Source of the DNA: Lachnospiraceae bacterium
GTDB taxonomy: Bacteria; Bacillota; Clostridia; Lachnospirales; Lachnospiraceae
NCBI GenBank assembly: GCA_017427775.1
Contig: JAFRSD010000035.1
Location: 1-64,000, forward strand
DNA length: 64,000 bases
Direction: 5' to 3'
Shown here piece by piece: positions 9,286 to 17,899 of the stretch; the first letter of the stretch is position 1; each line of letters begins with the position of its first letter. Under the pieces are notes generated by a model. That model had not been told where the DNA came from, made no database searches, and was given only the letters and a program-made list of their open reading frames with translations. A program made the translations under genes and the position numbers.

Positions 9286-10665
9286 TTATTCGTTTTCTTT
9301 GAGGAACTGCCGGTTGCCTGCAATCTCGCGGGCAATCGCTTCCGGTCCCGGAGCACCGACGGTATTTCGCCGGTCCACACAGGTTTTTAAGGAAATCGCC
9401 TCGTAGATGTCTTCTTCAAATACCGGGCAGATTTCTTTCCATTCCGCAAGCGGAAGATCATCGAGTGCGCAGTCCTTTTCGATGCACAGAAGCACAAGCC
9501 TTCCGATGATACCGTGCGCGTCACGGAACGGAACACCGTGATTCACAAGGTAGTCGGCAGCGTCGGTAGCATTCGTGAAGCCGCCCACGGCGCTTTGTTT
9601 CATGACGTCTTTACGGAACGTTGTCGTAGCGATCATGCCGTCGAAGAGGGAGATGCATCCCTTAACCGTATCGATTGCGTCAAAAGTGAGCTCCTTGTCC
9701 TCCTGCATGTCCTTATTGTAAGCAAGCGGAATGCCTTTCATCGTTGTAAGAAGGCTGGTCAATGCCCCGTAAACGCGTCCGGTCTTGCCGCGGATCAGCT
9801 CGGCAATATCGGGGTTCTTCTTCTGCGGCATAATACTCGAACCGGTAGAATAAGCGTCATCGAGTTCGATGAAACGGTACTCGTTCGAATTCCAGAGGAT
9901 CATCTCTTCGCTGAAGCGGCTCAGATGCATCATAATGGTCGCGCCCGCACTCAGATAATCGATCAGATAATCACGGTCGGAAACCGAATCCATGCTGTTG
10001 GCGGTAGGAGCCTTAAAGCCGAGCAGGGAAGCAGTATAATCGCGGTCCAGCGGATAGGTCGTCCCGGCAAGGGCGCCTGCGCCGAGCGGGCAGTAATTCA
10101 TGCGCTCATAGAGATCCGAAAGACGGCTGAAATCGCGCTTAAACATTTCGATATAGGCACCGATATGGTGCGCGAGCGTAACCGGCTGGGCCTTCTGCAG
10201 ATGCGTAAAGCCGGGCATGTAAGTATCGGTATTGGCTTCCATGATGGTCTCTAACGTATTCATCAGATGGAGCAGAAGATTCTTCGTTTCAACGACTTCG
10301 TCTCTTGTATAAAGACGCATATCAAGCGCTACCTGGTCATTCCGGCTGCGTCCGGTATGCAGTTTCTTGCCGGTATCACCGACACGCTCGATCAGATTGG
10401 CCTCGACGAAGCTGTGGATATCCTCCTGGGAGTTGTCGATCGGAAGCTTTCCGCTTTCGATATCGGCCTCAATCCCTTTGAGTCCCGCGATGATCGTATC
10501 GCGCTCCGCATCGGTAAGAATTCCCTGCTTCGCAAGCATGGTTACATGGGCAATACTGCCTCTGATATCCTGATGATAGAACCGGGAGTCAAATGAGATC
10601 GATGCATTGAATTGATTCACCAGTTCGTTGGTTTCTTTAGTAAAGCGACCGCCCCAGAGTTTCAT
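9286..10665 (-). CDS. argH: Argininosuccinate lyase
   Basis: ArgH splits argininosuccinate into arginine and fumarate, the last step of arginine synthesis. The 459-residue protein has the family signature GSSIMPQKKNPD (275-286), the substrate loop HTGRSRNDQ (103-111) and the catalytic THLQKAQP region (154-161). It is transcribed alone, divergent from iorA, away from the argG and argJBD loci. Its promoter region shares a TAAATAT core with those loci. Confidence 0.97.
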   Translation of the reverse strand: MKLWGGRFTKETNELVNQFNASISFDSRFYHQDIRGSIAHVTMLAKQGILTDAERDTIIAGLKGIEADIESGKLPIDNSQEDIHSFVEANLIERVGDTGKKLHTGRSRNDQVALDMRLYTRDEVVETKNLLLHLMNTLETIMEANTDTYMPGFTHLQKAQPVTLAHHIGAYIEMFKRDFSRLSDLYERMNYCPLGAGALAGTTYPLDRDYTASLLGFKAPTANSMDSVSDRDYLIDYLSAGATIMMHLSRFSEEMILWNSNEYRFIELDDAYSTGSSIMPQKKNPDIAELIRGKTGRVYGALTSLLTTMKGIPLAYNKDMQEDKELTFDAIDTVKGCISLFDGMIATTTFRKDVMKQSAVGGFTNATDAADYLVNHGVPFRDAHGIIGRLVLLCIEKDCALDDLPLAEWKEICPVFEEDIYEAISLKTCVDRRNTVGAPGPEAIAREIAGNRQFLKENE

Positions 10666-10690
10666 AAACGGTAATTCCTTTCAGACTTAA

Positions 10691-10733
10691 GATATTTACC
10701 TGTTTATCATATCACAATTTCTTGTTTTAGCAA
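10691..10733 (-). promoter_or_regulatory. argH promoter with possible ArgR element
   Basis: Minus strand: TTGCTA (10733-10728), 16 bases, TATGAT (10711-10706). Just downstream, at the expected transcription start, is TAAATATC (10698-10691), the same octamer found at the argJ start site. The ArgR assignment is an inference. Confidence 0.5.
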
Positions 10734-10752
10734 AGGTTTTTACGCATAAATA

Positions 10753-10781
10753 TTGCATTTCGGGAGGGTAAATGATATATT
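10753..10781 (+). promoter_or_regulatory. iorAB promoter
   Basis: TTGCAT, 17 bases, TATATT, 65 bases upstream of the iorA start. It is back-to-back with the argH promoter. Confidence 0.7.
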
Positions 10782-10846
10782 ATTATGCGAAACGCAGAAC
10801 GGCGGAAAGGCCGTCTGTCTTATGTATTCAGGAGGAAAGAACATAC

Positions 10847-12586
10847 ATGGCAAATCAAAAAATCATGCTCGGTAACGAGGCAATCGCCCGCGGCGCATGG
10901 GAAGCCGGCGTGAAGGTTTCGTCCGCATATCCGGGAACACCGAGTACGGAAATCAGTGAGAATGTAGTAAAATACGATGAGATTTACGCGGAATGGTCAC
11001 CGAATGAGAAGGTGGCAATGGAAGTTGCTATCGGCGCATCGATGGCAGGTGTACGTTCGCTTGTTTCGATGAAGCATGTCGGCGTGAACGTTGCTTCCGA
11101 TCCGCTTTATACCGTTTCTTATATCGGCGTAAACGGCGGTCTTGTTATGATCGCTGCCGATGACCCCGGCCTTTACTCGAGCCAGAACGAGCAGGACAGC
11201 CGTGCGGTGGCAAGAGCTGCCAAGGTGCCCGTGATCGAACCTTCTGACAGCAATGAAGCGAAGGAATTCGTGAAATTTGCCTACGATCTTTCCGAGAAAT
11301 ATGACACTCCCGTTATGGTACGTACCACGACGAGACTTGCGCATTCGCAGGGTCTTGTGAATCTGTGCGACCGTGCGGAGATTGCCGATAAGCCTTACGA
11401 GAAAAACATCCGCAAGAACGTTATGATGCCCGGCATGGCAAAGGCAAGACATCTCCATGTTGAGGACCGTGAGATCCGCATGGCGGACGATGCCAAGACG
11501 TTCCCGATCAACCGTGTGGAGATGAACGATACTAAGATCGGCGTGATCACTTCCGGTATCCCTTATCAGTATGTAAAGGAAGTGCTTCCGAATGCTTCCG
11601 TATTGAAGCTCGGTCTTGTAAATCCGCTTCCGAAGAAGATGATCAAAGACTTTGCCGCAAAGGTAGAAAAGTTATATATCGTTGAGGAACTTGATCCGAT
11701 CATTGAGGAGCAGGTGAAAGCCATGGGTATTGCCTGCACCGGTAAGGAAATCTTCACCGTACAGGGCGAATACAGCGCCAACATGCTCCGGAAAGCCATC
11801 CTCGGCATCGACCTCGGCCTCGAGGCTGCCGCTCAGGTTCCGAACCGTCCGCCGATCCTTTGCCCCGGCTGCCCGCACCGTTCGACCTTCTATGTTTTGA
11901 AGAAGCTCGGTCTGCATGCGGTAGGCGATATCGGCTGCTATACGCTCGGCGCGGTTGCACCGCTCGGTGTTGTGGATACGACGGTCTGCATGGGTTCCTC
12001 CATCAGCACGCTGCACGGCATGGAAAAGGCTAAGGGTTCCGATTATGTAAAGAACTGGGTTGCCGTGATCGGTGATTCCACGTTCATGCACACCGGTGTG
12101 AACTCCCTTATGAATATGGTTTATAACCAGGCAACGGGTACCGTATTGATCCTTGACAACTCTACGACTGGTATGACCGGTCACCAGGATCATGCCGGAA
12201 CCGGTAAGACCCTGAAGGGCGATATCGTTAACGCGATTGACGTTGTGAAGCTTTGCCAGGCAATCGGCGTTCCGAACGTTCAGGTTGTGAACACATTTGA
12301 CGTTCCCGCGCTTGAAAAGGCCATCAAGGAAGAGACCGCGAAGAGCGAGCTCAGCGTTATCGTTGTGAAGGCGCCCTGCGCACTGCTCAACAAGAAGAAG
12401 GTTACCGTTCAGTACGTATCGAATCCCGACAAATGTAAGAAGTGCGGCATGTGCATGAAGCCCGGCTGTCCTGCGATCACGAAGAACGCAGACGGTACGG
12501 TAAGCATCAACGACACGATGTGCAACGGCTGCAGCCTCTGCGCACAGCTTTGCAAATTCGGTGCGATCGAGAAAGTGGAGGTGTAA
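10847..12586 (+). CDS. iorA: Indolepyruvate:ferredoxin oxidoreductase, alpha subunit
   Basis: IorA with IorB oxidatively decarboxylates aryl pyruvates made from aromatic amino acids into aryl-acetyl-CoA, reducing ferredoxin. The 579-residue protein has an N-terminal pyrimidine domain (SSAYPGTPSTE near 24-34), a TPP-binding block with CPGCPHR near 340 and a GDS...LDN motif near 407-435. Two C-terminal [4Fe-4S] motifs, CKKCGMCMKPGC and CNGCSLCAQLC, complete it. The ATG at 10847 follows AGGAGG; the frame is open upstream through the promoter. iorB begins 3 bases after the stop. Confidence 0.93.
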   Translation: MANQKIMLGNEAIARGAWEAGVKVSSAYPGTPSTEISENVVKYDEIYAEWSPNEKVAMEVAIGASMAGVRSLVSMKHVGVNVASDPLYTVSYIGVNGGLVMIAADDPGLYSSQNEQDSRAVARAAKVPVIEPSDSNEAKEFVKFAYDLSEKYDTPVMVRTTTRLAHSQGLVNLCDRAEIADKPYEKNIRKNVMMPGMAKARHLHVEDREIRMADDAKTFPINRVEMNDTKIGVITSGIPYQYVKEVLPNASVLKLGLVNPLPKKMIKDFAAKVEKLYIVEELDPIIEEQVKAMGIACTGKEIFTVQGEYSANMLRKAILGIDLGLEAAAQVPNRPPILCPGCPHRSTFYVLKKLGLHAVGDIGCYTLGAVAPLGVVDTTVCMGSSISTLHGMEKAKGSDYVKNWVAVIGDSTFMHTGVNSLMNMVYNQATGTVLILDNSTTGMTGHQDHAGTGKTLKGDIVNAIDVVKLCQAIGVPNVQVVNTFDVPALEKAIKEETAKSELSVIVVKAPCALLNKKKVTVQYVSNPDKCKKCGMCMKPGCPAITKNADGTVSINDTMCNGCSLCAQLCKFGAIEKVEV

Positions 12587-12589
12587 CCT

Positions 12590-13159
12590 ATGGAAACGAA
12601 GAATATTATGATCGTCGGTGTAGGCGGTCAGGGAACCCTCCTGACAAGCCGTATTCTCGGCGGAATTACCCGCGCTGCGGGATATGACGTAAAGCTTTCC
12701 GAAGTACACGGAATGGCACAAAGAGGCGGAAGCGTAGTAACATTTGTCCGCTACGGCGAGAAGGTTTTCGAGCCGATCGTGGAAGAGGGACAGGCTGATG
12801 TTCTGATCGCGTTCGAGCGTCTGGAGGCGCTTCGTTACGCGCACTTTATGAAGAAGGACGGCGTTATCATCGTAAACGATCAGCGTATCGATCCGATGCC
12901 TGTCGTAATCGGAGACGCCGAGTATCCGGAAGGAATCCTTGAGGACCTTTCGAAGAAGTATAAGGTGTTGAAGATCGACGCGTTGTCCGAAGCAAGAAAG
13001 CTCGGCAACACGAAGGCGTTCAATACGATTGTTCTCGGTCTTGCCGCAAAGCATATGGATTTCTCGAAGGAAGACTGGCTGAACGTTATTGAGAATACCG
13101 TTCCGCCGAAGACCGTGGAACTGAATAAACAAGCCTTTCTTGTGGGCTACAATATGTAA
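12590..13159 (+). CDS. iorB: Indolepyruvate:ferredoxin oxidoreductase, beta subunit
   Basis: This is the gamma-type domain of 2-oxoacid:acceptor oxidoreductases that completes the IorAB heterodimer. The 189-residue sequence opens with NIMIVGVGGQGTLL, the usual glycine-rich motif, and contains SEVHGMAQRGGSV (around 38-50). It is normal length, tightly coupled to iorA, and followed within 26 bases by an unrelated membrane protein gene. Confidence 0.93.
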   Translation: METKNIMIVGVGGQGTLLTSRILGGITRAAGYDVKLSEVHGMAQRGGSVVTFVRYGEKVFEPIVEEGQADVLIAFERLEALRYAHFMKKDGVIIVNDQRIDPMPVVIGDAEYPEGILEDLSKKYKVLKIDALSEARKLGNTKAFNTIVLGLAAKHMDFSKEDWLNVIENTVPPKTVELNKQAFLVGYNM

Positions 13160-13185
13160 TTGGTTTTGTATTTATGGGGGGAATT

Positions 13186-13893
13186 ATGGAACCGTATTCG
13201 GGGTTTGAAAACGATTTCAGCAGACATGCAAGAGTCGTAAAGTTCGGCTTGGGAATGCAGGCAGTAACGATAGGGTTTGTGATTTATGGCTTTGCTTCCG
13301 TTCTTTCTTATGATAATGATGCAAATGGTCTGGGAGCTGCGGCAGCCTTGTATTTGATCGGAACCATTGGCGGGTTCCTATTACTGATTTCGCAGTTGGC
13401 TTTTAGCGTTTCTCTTATGAAATTCGGAATGTATCGGAAAAGCTTTAATCTTCTTTCAATCTGCGGATGTGTTGCGTGCCTTCTGCCGATTACGGGCTTT
13501 TTCGCCATCATGATGAATATGACTGACGGAACTTTTAAATTGGTTGTTGCACTGGTAATCGCAATCATCATCTTTTCGGTCAGACCGGTGTATTACTATC
13601 TGATGCGCAACGAGATTACCGCCAGAGTGAACAAAAAGCAGGCTGCCCATTGGAAAAATCTGATGTTTATAGATTTCGTATTTATCATTTGCGGTGTCGC
13701 CACAATTGGTTTATTGTTTCATGCCGGCTATTCTTTGAAACTCCACTTGGAAGTCTTGGGTATTGTGACGGGAATTGCTTTCGCAGCTCGACTGATTTAT
13801 GAGTTTATATGCACTGCCCATACCGAAAGGAAACTCTTTGAAACACACAGTCATACGAGAAAGGAAGATCTTCCAATCTATGTACAAAATTGA
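13186..13893 (+). CDS. Polytopic membrane protein of unknown function
   Basis: The 235-residue protein has six likely membrane segments and no motif I can name. The ATG at 13186 is preceded by GGGGGG at 4 bases; an ATG at 13174 lacks a ribosome site. The last 20 or so residues are hydrophilic and contain ETHSHT, encoded by the first copy of a 22-bp repeat whose second copy encodes the start of the next protein. The gene overlaps the next by 14 bases. The tail may therefore be a recent addition made by a local duplication. Confidence 0.8.
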   Translation: MEPYSGFENDFSRHARVVKFGLGMQAVTIGFVIYGFASVLSYDNDANGLGAAAALYLIGTIGGFLLLISQLAFSVSLMKFGMYRKSFNLLSICGCVACLLPITGFFAIMMNMTDGTFKLVVALVIAIIIFSVRPVYYYLMRNEITARVNKKQAAHWKNLMFIDFVFIICGVATIGLLFHAGYSLKLHLEVLGIVTGIAFAARLIYEFICTAHTERKLFETHSHTRKEDLPIYVQN

Positions 13894-13911
13894 AACACAC
13901 AGTCATACGAG
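13838..13911 (+). repeat. Pair of identical 22-bp direct repeats, 52 bp apart
   Basis: The two identical copies are at 13838-13859 and 13890-13911. Similarity continues for about 8 bases (AAGGAAG) with one indel. Both copies are read in the same register as ETHSHT, the first at the end of the membrane protein and the second at the start of the PHP protein. Confidence 0.95.
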
Positions 13912-14584
13912 TGAAGGAAGCGCCTGCGGCTATTCGACAGGATATGAATGCGCACGCGCCAGAAAAGAGGAAGGATACGATACCGTTATCATAACGGACC
14001 ATTTCTTCCGCGGAAATACGAGACCGAAGCGGGATCTGCCGTGGGAACAGTACGTGGAAGAGTTCTGCAGCGGTTATGAACATGCGAAAGAGGAAGGCGA
14101 CAAGATCGGTCTTAACGTTCTTTTCGGCTGGGAGGAGAACTTCCACGGAGCAGAGTTTCTGATCTACGGTTTGGATAAAGCCTGGCTTCTTGCACATCCA
14201 GACATGATCACCTGGACGCCCGTCCAGCAGTACGAGATTGTTCATGCGGACGGCGGTTTCTGCGTGCAGGCTCATCCGTTCCGGCAGAGAGGATATCTGG
14301 ACGGCATCCGCCTTTTCCCGGATTACTGTGACGCAGTGGAAACAATTAATTCCTCCAATCCGAAGATTCAGAATGACCGTGCGGACTGGTATGCGGACCA
14401 GTTCCATTTGAAGAAGACGGCAGGCTCCGACGTTCACGGAATCCATCCGGTCGGCGGCGGAATGCTTTGCGAGAAGAAGATTGTGACGATTTGGGATTAT
14501 ATCGATCTGATCAAAAATCAGGAGCCTTATACACTGATTGACAGACATATCGAAGATATCCGCAGGGAAATGGAACAGCATTGA
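13880..14584 (+). CDS. PHP-domain phosphoesterase
   Basis: The 234-residue protein has the PHP metal-binding layout: ETHSHTSEGS at residues 5-14 (HxH), ITDHF near 40 and AGSDVHG near 178. PHP proteins are metal-dependent phosphoesterases acting on small metabolites or nucleic acids; related stand-alone members are often annotated as histidinol-phosphatase-like. The substrate cannot be told from sequence. The ATG at 13880 fits the HxH at the expected distance from the start. It overlaps the upstream gene by 14 bases and the downstream methyltransferase start by 4, so the three are probably translated together. Confidence 0.8.
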   Translation: MYKIETHSHTSEGSACGYSTGYECARARKEEGYDTVIITDHFFRGNTRPKRDLPWEQYVEEFCSGYEHAKEEGDKIGLNVLFGWEENFHGAEFLIYGLDKAWLLAHPDMITWTPVQQYEIVHADGGFCVQAHPFRQRGYLDGIRLFPDYCDAVETINSSNPKIQNDRADWYADQFHLKKTAGSDVHGIHPVGGGMLCEKKIVTIWDYIDLIKNQEPYTLIDRHIEDIRREMEQH

Positions 14585-16050
14585 AGAGTTTGATTGAAAA
14601 ACTGGAATACGGCGTAAGCCCGCGTGAGACACTGGCGGCGGTTGCCGACCTGCTCGGGGGCATGCTTCCGATCGAAATCGAGGAATATCATATTCCTTTG
14701 ATGAACTATGTGCCGGCTTATTTTGAGAATGCCGACGCCAAGGTCCGGAAGAATGCGGCGAGAGTGCTTGCGTATGTTGACGATCCGCTTGTTCCGTCCA
14801 TCCTGATCCGGGCTTTTCAGAAGGAAGGTGTGCTTTATGTCCGGCCGCAGTATCTGAAATCGCTCCGGCATTTTCCGCTTGAAAAACCGATCCTTGATAT
14901 TCTGACATTACGAAAAGAAGAAATCACGAACGGTGATCTTGCACCCGAGGACCGGAAACATCTGAACGAGGAACTCCAGGAGATTGAGGAGTGCCTCGGA
15001 GATAACAGGGACAGCAGCCACACATTTTCCGGCTGGAAACTCGAGAATGAGGTGCTTTTCGTAACCGATAAGGCATATGTTCCGATCACGGATTCCCTGA
15101 TCAATGAAACGAAGAAGAAACAGTTGCCGACCGGCATATATATGAAGACGAAGCAGCTCGATCAATACCTGCCGATCCGTACGTATCGTGAGATTCTTTT
15201 CTTCCTTCCGAATCTGAAAGCCATTACGGACGATCCGTATGCGGCGGCCATGCAGCTTATGGATGCCGGGTTTGTGGAGTATCTGAAGAAACGGCATCAG
15301 GGCGAAGGTCCGTTCCGTTACCGGATGGAGATCAAAGGCATCGACGATAAGAAAAAATCGGTGCTTGTAAAGCGGCTTTCCGGTGAGATCCACAGGCTTT
15401 CCAATCAGGAGCTTGTGCTCAGTAAAGATCATTACGAGATGGAGCTGAGACTCATCAAGAAAGAGGATAATTCCTTTAGGTTCCATTTTAAACTGATGAC
15501 GCTGGGAGACAACCGGTTTGCGTACCGTAAGGAAGCGGTTGCAGCCAGCATTAAGCCGATCAACGCTGCAGCGTTTTTGAAGATCAACGAATCGTATCTG
15601 AAGAAAAATGCGCAGGTTCTTGACCCGTTCTGCGGTGTCGGAACGATGCTTTTTGAGAGAAATATCCTGAGTCCTGTGAAAGCGGCGTTCGGAGTCGACA
15701 CCTTCGGTGAAGCTATCGATAAGGCAAGAAAGAACGGCAACGAGTCGGAATTCCCGATTTACTTTATCCACCGTGATTTCTTCGATTTTCGCCATGATTC
15801 GCTGTTCGATGAGATAGTGACCGATATGCCGTTTGCAACCAAGGAAGAGGATGCCGCCAAGATTGATAATATCTATTACCGTTTCTTCGGCAAGGCAAAG
15901 GATCATCTGAAGGAAGGCTGTTATATTCTGATGCTCGTCAGAAATCCCGAGCTTGTGTATAAGTACTGTACGGCAGGCTACCGGATTGAATCGCGGCTTG
16001 AGATCAGCGAGAAGAGCGGATTAAACGGATTTGTCATTAAAAGATTATAA
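14581..16050 (+). CDS. RNA guanine-N2-methyltransferase-like protein with HEAT-like N-terminus
   Basis: This 489-residue protein ends in a Rossmann SAM-dependent methyltransferase with motif [10 protein letters not shown] (about 345-354) and motif IV TDMPF (about 416-420), the D-x-P-F form seen in the UPF0020/Trm14/RlmL group that methylates guanine N2 in tRNA or rRNA. The usual THUMP RNA-binding domain is not recognisable. Residues 35-105 instead look like HEAT repeats ([15 protein letters not shown] and similar). The start is TTG at 14581, overlapping the PHP stop as TTGA. The target RNA is unknown. Confidence 0.75.
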   Translation: MKSLIEKLEYGVSPRETLAAVADLLGGMLPIEIEEYHIPLMNYVPAYFENADAKVRKNAARVLAYVDDPLVPSILIRAFQKEGVLYVRPQYLKSLRHFPLEKPILDILTLRKEEITNGDLAPEDRKHLNEELQEIEECLGDNRDSSHTFSGWKLENEVLFVTDKAYVPITDSLINETKKKQLPTGIYMKTKQLDQYLPIRTYREILFFLPNLKAITDDPYAAAMQLMDAGFVEYLKKRHQGEGPFRYRMEIKGIDDKKKSVLVKRLSGEIHRLSNQELVLSKDHYEMELRLIKKEDNSFRFHFKLMTLGDNRFAYRKEAVAASIKPINAAAFLKINESYLKKNAQVLDPFCGVGTMLFERNILSPVKAAFGVDTFGEAIDKARKNGNESEFPIYFIHRDFFDFRHDSLFDEIVTDMPFATKEEDAAKIDNIYYRFFGKAKDHLKEGCYILMLVRNPELVYKYCTAGYRIESRLEISEKSGLNGFVIKRL

Positions 16051-16059
16051 GATCAATTG

Positions 16060-16086
16060 AAACGCGTGCCTTGTTGCACGCGTTTT
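16060..16086 (+). terminator. Hairpin between the methyltransferase gene and nfo
   Basis: A 10-bp perfect stem (16060-16069 with 16076-16085), 6-base loop and a short TTTT run. It could be a weak terminator or attenuator, since the nfo ribosome site follows directly. Confidence 0.6.
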
Positions 16087-16100
16087 CAGAAGGAGAAGAA

Positions 16101-16979
16101 ATGTTACTTGGTTCACATGTCGGAATGAGCGGCAAGGAAATGATGCTCGGTTCCGTAAAGGAAGCGCTTTCTTACGGCGCTGATACTTTTATGCTTTATA
16201 CCGGCGCGCCGCAGAACACGAAGCGGAAGGAAATTGCCGAACTGAATATCCCGGCAGCTCATGCGCTGATGGAAGAACACGGCATGAAGAAATTCATCGT
16301 ACACGCGCCTTACATCATTAATCTCGCCAATACCGTAAACGCCGAGACCTATGATCTCGCCGTGATGTTTTTAAAGAAGGAGATTGAGCGTACCGCCGCT
16401 ATGGGCTCCGATACGCTTGTGCTGCATCCGGGTGCGCATGTCGGTGCGGGCGAGGATGCCGGTATCGCGTCGATCGTAAAAGGATTGAATGAGGTCCTTA
16501 CGTCTGATTGCAAAGTGCATATCGCGCTCGAAACGATGGCCGGCAAGGGCAGCGAGATCGGTAACCGGTTCGAACAGCTTGCGCGTATTTATGACGGCGT
16601 CAAATGGAACGACAAGCTTCGGATCTGTATGGACACCTGCCATCTGAATGATGCCGGTTTTGATGTAAAAAATGATTTTGAAGGCGTATTAAAGCAGTTT
16701 GAGCGGTATTTCCCTTTAAACCAGATCGCCTGCATTCATCTGAATGATTCGAAGAACGATCAGGGGGCGGCAAAGGACCGTCACGAGAATATCGGATACG
16801 GAACGATCGGATTTGACGCCTTGTGCGGAGTGACCAGAATAGCGGAATTCGCCGATACGCCGATCATTCTTGAAACGCCTTACCGTGAGATCGGCGGAAG
16901 CGCGGACAAGCTCGCTCCGTATAAACTGGAGATAGCGATGCTCCGGGACGGAAAGTTTGATCCGAAAATATTTGATTAA
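16101..16979 (+). CDS. nfo: Endonuclease IV (AP endonuclease)
   Basis: Nfo cuts DNA 5' to abasic sites in base excision repair using three zinc ions. The 292-residue TIM-barrel protein shows GSHVGMSG near the start, [11 protein letters not shown] (metal His), [25 protein letters not shown] and [10 protein letters not shown], in the family order. The ATG at 16101 follows AGAAGGAGAAG; an upstream ATG at 16071 lies inside the hairpin. The ATG of the next gene is 16 bases after the stop. Confidence 0.95.
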   Translation: MLLGSHVGMSGKEMMLGSVKEALSYGADTFMLYTGAPQNTKRKEIAELNIPAAHALMEEHGMKKFIVHAPYIINLANTVNAETYDLAVMFLKKEIERTAAMGSDTLVLHPGAHVGAGEDAGIASIVKGLNEVLTSDCKVHIALETMAGKGSEIGNRFEQLARIYDGVKWNDKLRICMDTCHLNDAGFDVKNDFEGVLKQFERYFPLNQIACIHLNDSKNDQGAAKDRHENIGYGTIGFDALCGVTRIAEFADTPIILETPYREIGGSADKLAPYKLEIAMLRDGKFDPKIFD

Positions 16980-16995
16980 CAGAAGGGGGATTACT

Positions 16996-17814
16996 ATGGG
17001 GCAGTCTATGCAATACAAAGTATATTGGGATGATATCAACAAGCGGATAAAGCGATTGATGGGGATCGTCCTTTTTTCCATCATTATAAGCGCAGTAATG
17101 CTTGTCTTTTTCTATTTGCTGTCCATTCTTGCGCTTTGTGAAGTGAAGTTCGCCGTAGAGCTGTTACTTTCGATTTCGGATAAGTTTCCGATCATAACTG
17201 TCATAAACGTCTGTTCTATGATCGTTTCGGTTTTATATTATGCTTCGATTGCCGATCTCGGAAGATATGAATTCGGGTTTCTGGTAACCGCAATGATCGG
17301 TTTCGTAAGTTTCCTGTTTAATGAAATATCACCTGATGTGACTGCTTCAGCTGATAAAATGGTTCTGCTGAAGGCCTGTGCTTTCGAGATGTTTATTTCC
17401 CTGTTGTTTTATTGTTATTACTGTGACGCCATGAAAAAACTTCTGAAGAAAATGCTCAAACGTCCTTCGGAATGTTGGGGCGAGTTGAAAAAGAGCGCTT
17501 TTCTCGTAACGGGGATTTATGCTGTAATTATTATCGGGTTGCTGACGATCATAAAGGTTTTGGGAAATGTGGAAAAGTTCGATTCCTCTTCCTATTCTTA
17601 CTCCGAAAGGCTTGCGGCGTATGAAAAGTACAGCGATATGGTAGCAAGGAGAAATAATACAATTGCAATACTGGTATTGATCGCTCTCGGCGTAATCGTT
17701 CTTGCAACAATAATCCTGCGGATTTATGAATACGGATGTCTCAAGTATTCCCTTCCGGATGAGATCGATGAGGAATTTGAGGAAAATGGTAATGCAAATA
17801 ATGTGACCGGCTGA
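16996..17814 (+). CDS. Polytopic membrane protein of unknown function
   Basis: A 272-residue protein with about six hydrophobic segments, a charged cytoplasmic N-terminus (KVYWDDINKRIKR) and an acidic C-terminus (PDEIDEEFEENGN). I know no family for it. The ATG at 16996 has AGAAGGGGG in front. It is the last gene of the rightward run that begins at iorA and is closed by the bidirectional terminator at 17844-17875. Confidence 0.8.
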   Translation: MGQSMQYKVYWDDINKRIKRLMGIVLFSIIISAVMLVFFYLLSILALCEVKFAVELLLSISDKFPIITVINVCSMIVSVLYYASIADLGRYEFGFLVTAMIGFVSFLFNEISPDVTASADKMVLLKACAFEMFISLLFYCYYCDAMKKLLKKMLKRPSECWGELKKSAFLVTGIYAVIIIGLLTIIKVLGNVEKFDSSSYSYSERLAAYEKYSDMVARRNNTIAILVLIALGVIVLATIILRIYEYGCLKYSLPDEIDEEFEENGNANNVTG

Positions 17815-17843
17815 TTATGGAACATGTTCCGAAACGGAAAGAA

Positions 17844-17877
17844 AAAGCCCTGACGAAACAATTCGTCAGGGCTTTAA
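17844..17877. terminator. Bidirectional terminator between the membrane protein gene and argG
   Basis: A 14-bp perfect stem (17844-17857 with 17862-17875) with a 4-base loop, preceded by A and ending in TTT. It serves convergent genes on both strands. Confidence 0.85.
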
Positions 17878-17899
17878 TAGTTTTCGGAGTGAGAGAGAA

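Noticed and set aside
10666-10846. T-box or other amino-acid riboswitch before iorA or argH
   Set aside because: Leaders are short and lack the T-box core or any terminator/antiterminator structure.
11672-13132. 486-codon open frame on the minus strand
   Set aside because: It is antisense to iorA and iorB, which have full family motifs; it has no ribosome site or recognisable domain.
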